NCBI GenBank assembly: GCA_023392205.1
Contig: JAEVZN010000504.1
Location: 1 to 5,839, forward strand
From: Pseudomonadota bacterium
GTDB taxonomy: Bacteria > Pseudomonadota > Alphaproteobacteria > Rhizobiales > Xanthobacteraceae
Length of the DNA: 5,839 bases
Direction of reading: 5' to 3'
The translations under genes were made by a program, and so were the position numbers. Positions 5,703 through 5,839 of the stretch are shown piece by piece. Under the pieces are notes generated by a model. It did no database searches and was not told the origin of the DNA. It saw only the letters and a program-made list of their open reading frames with translations. Numbering within the stretch: the stretch's first letter is position 1; each line of letters starts with the position of its first letter.

Positions 5703-5839
5703 CTACATCCGGACGATGGAGGCACCCCACGTAAATCCGCCACCCATGGCCTCGAACATCACCAGATCGCCCTTTTTGATGCGTCCGTCCGCCATTCCGG
5801 CGCACAAAGCCAGCGGTATCGACGCGGCTGAGGTATTCC
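5703..5839 (-). CDS. fabH: 3-oxoacyl-ACP synthase III (FabH), C-terminal end only
   Basis: Last 44 codons of beta-ketoacyl-ACP synthase III, which condenses acetyl-CoA with malonyl-ACP to start type II fatty-acid synthesis in the cytoplasm. The visible part reads [14 protein letters not shown], then [27 protein letters not shown] and a TAG stop. The first Asn lies in the NTS(A)ASIP motif that carries the third residue of the Cys-His-Asn catalytic triad (Asn274 in E. coli FabH). GGGFTWGA is the conserved C-terminal motif of the family. The rest of the gene lies beyond the right edge. In related bacteria plsX precedes fabH and ihfA-merR follow it, as here. Confidence 0.93.
   Translation of the reverse strand, partial: NTSAASIPLALCAGMADGRIKKGDLVMFEAMGGGFTWGASIVRM

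Overview
The window looks like ordinary chromosome from a high-GC alphaproteobacterium (roughly 60% GC by eye). It most resembles the Bradyrhizobium/Rhodopseudomonas/Nitrobacter/Afipia group (Bradyrhizobiaceae, also called Nitrobacteraceae). The main reasons are the fabH-ihfA-merR gene order on the minus strand, which is typical of Rhizobiales, and the protein sequences themselves. The genus is an inference. I see no rRNA, tRNA, insertion sequence, CRISPR array or phage gene.

Left part (1-2245). The 3' part of an AI-2E/PerM-family membrane transporter gene runs into the window from the left on the plus strand. It converges, 20 bp apart, on a small minus-strand gene for an exported class I c-type cytochrome. 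That gene is divergent from a plus-strand gene for a DUF2189-type multi-pass membrane protein. The gap between the divergent genes holds a perfect TTGAT-N4-ATCAA palindrome, the textbook FNR/FixK box. It lies at about the right distance to serve both genes, which suggests oxygen-responsive control of the pair and also helps choose the start codons.

Middle part (2246-4607). After a gap of about 175 bp comes a plus-strand two-gene operon with a 4-bp ATGA overlap. The first gene encodes a CelD/BcsL (FemAB-like) GNAT acyltransferase. The second encodes a cupin-8/JmjC-like protein whose Thr/His/Asp/Lys spacing matches the Fe(II)/2-oxoglutarate hydroxylase FIH. This acyltransferase plus hydroxylase module is the least explained part of the window, and its substrate is unknown.

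Right part (4622-5839). Read on the minus strand from right to left are the last 44 codons of fabH (3-oxoacyl-ACP synthase III, fatty-acid initiation), then ihfA (alpha subunit of integration host factor), then a MerR-family regulator starting at GTG. A good sigma-70-type promoter (TTGACC, 17 bp, TATCGT) lies in the 156-bp fabH-ihfA gap. A 15-bp inverted repeat is centred on its predicted transcription start. ihfA and merR therefore probably form a separate transcript that may also receive read-through from fabH.
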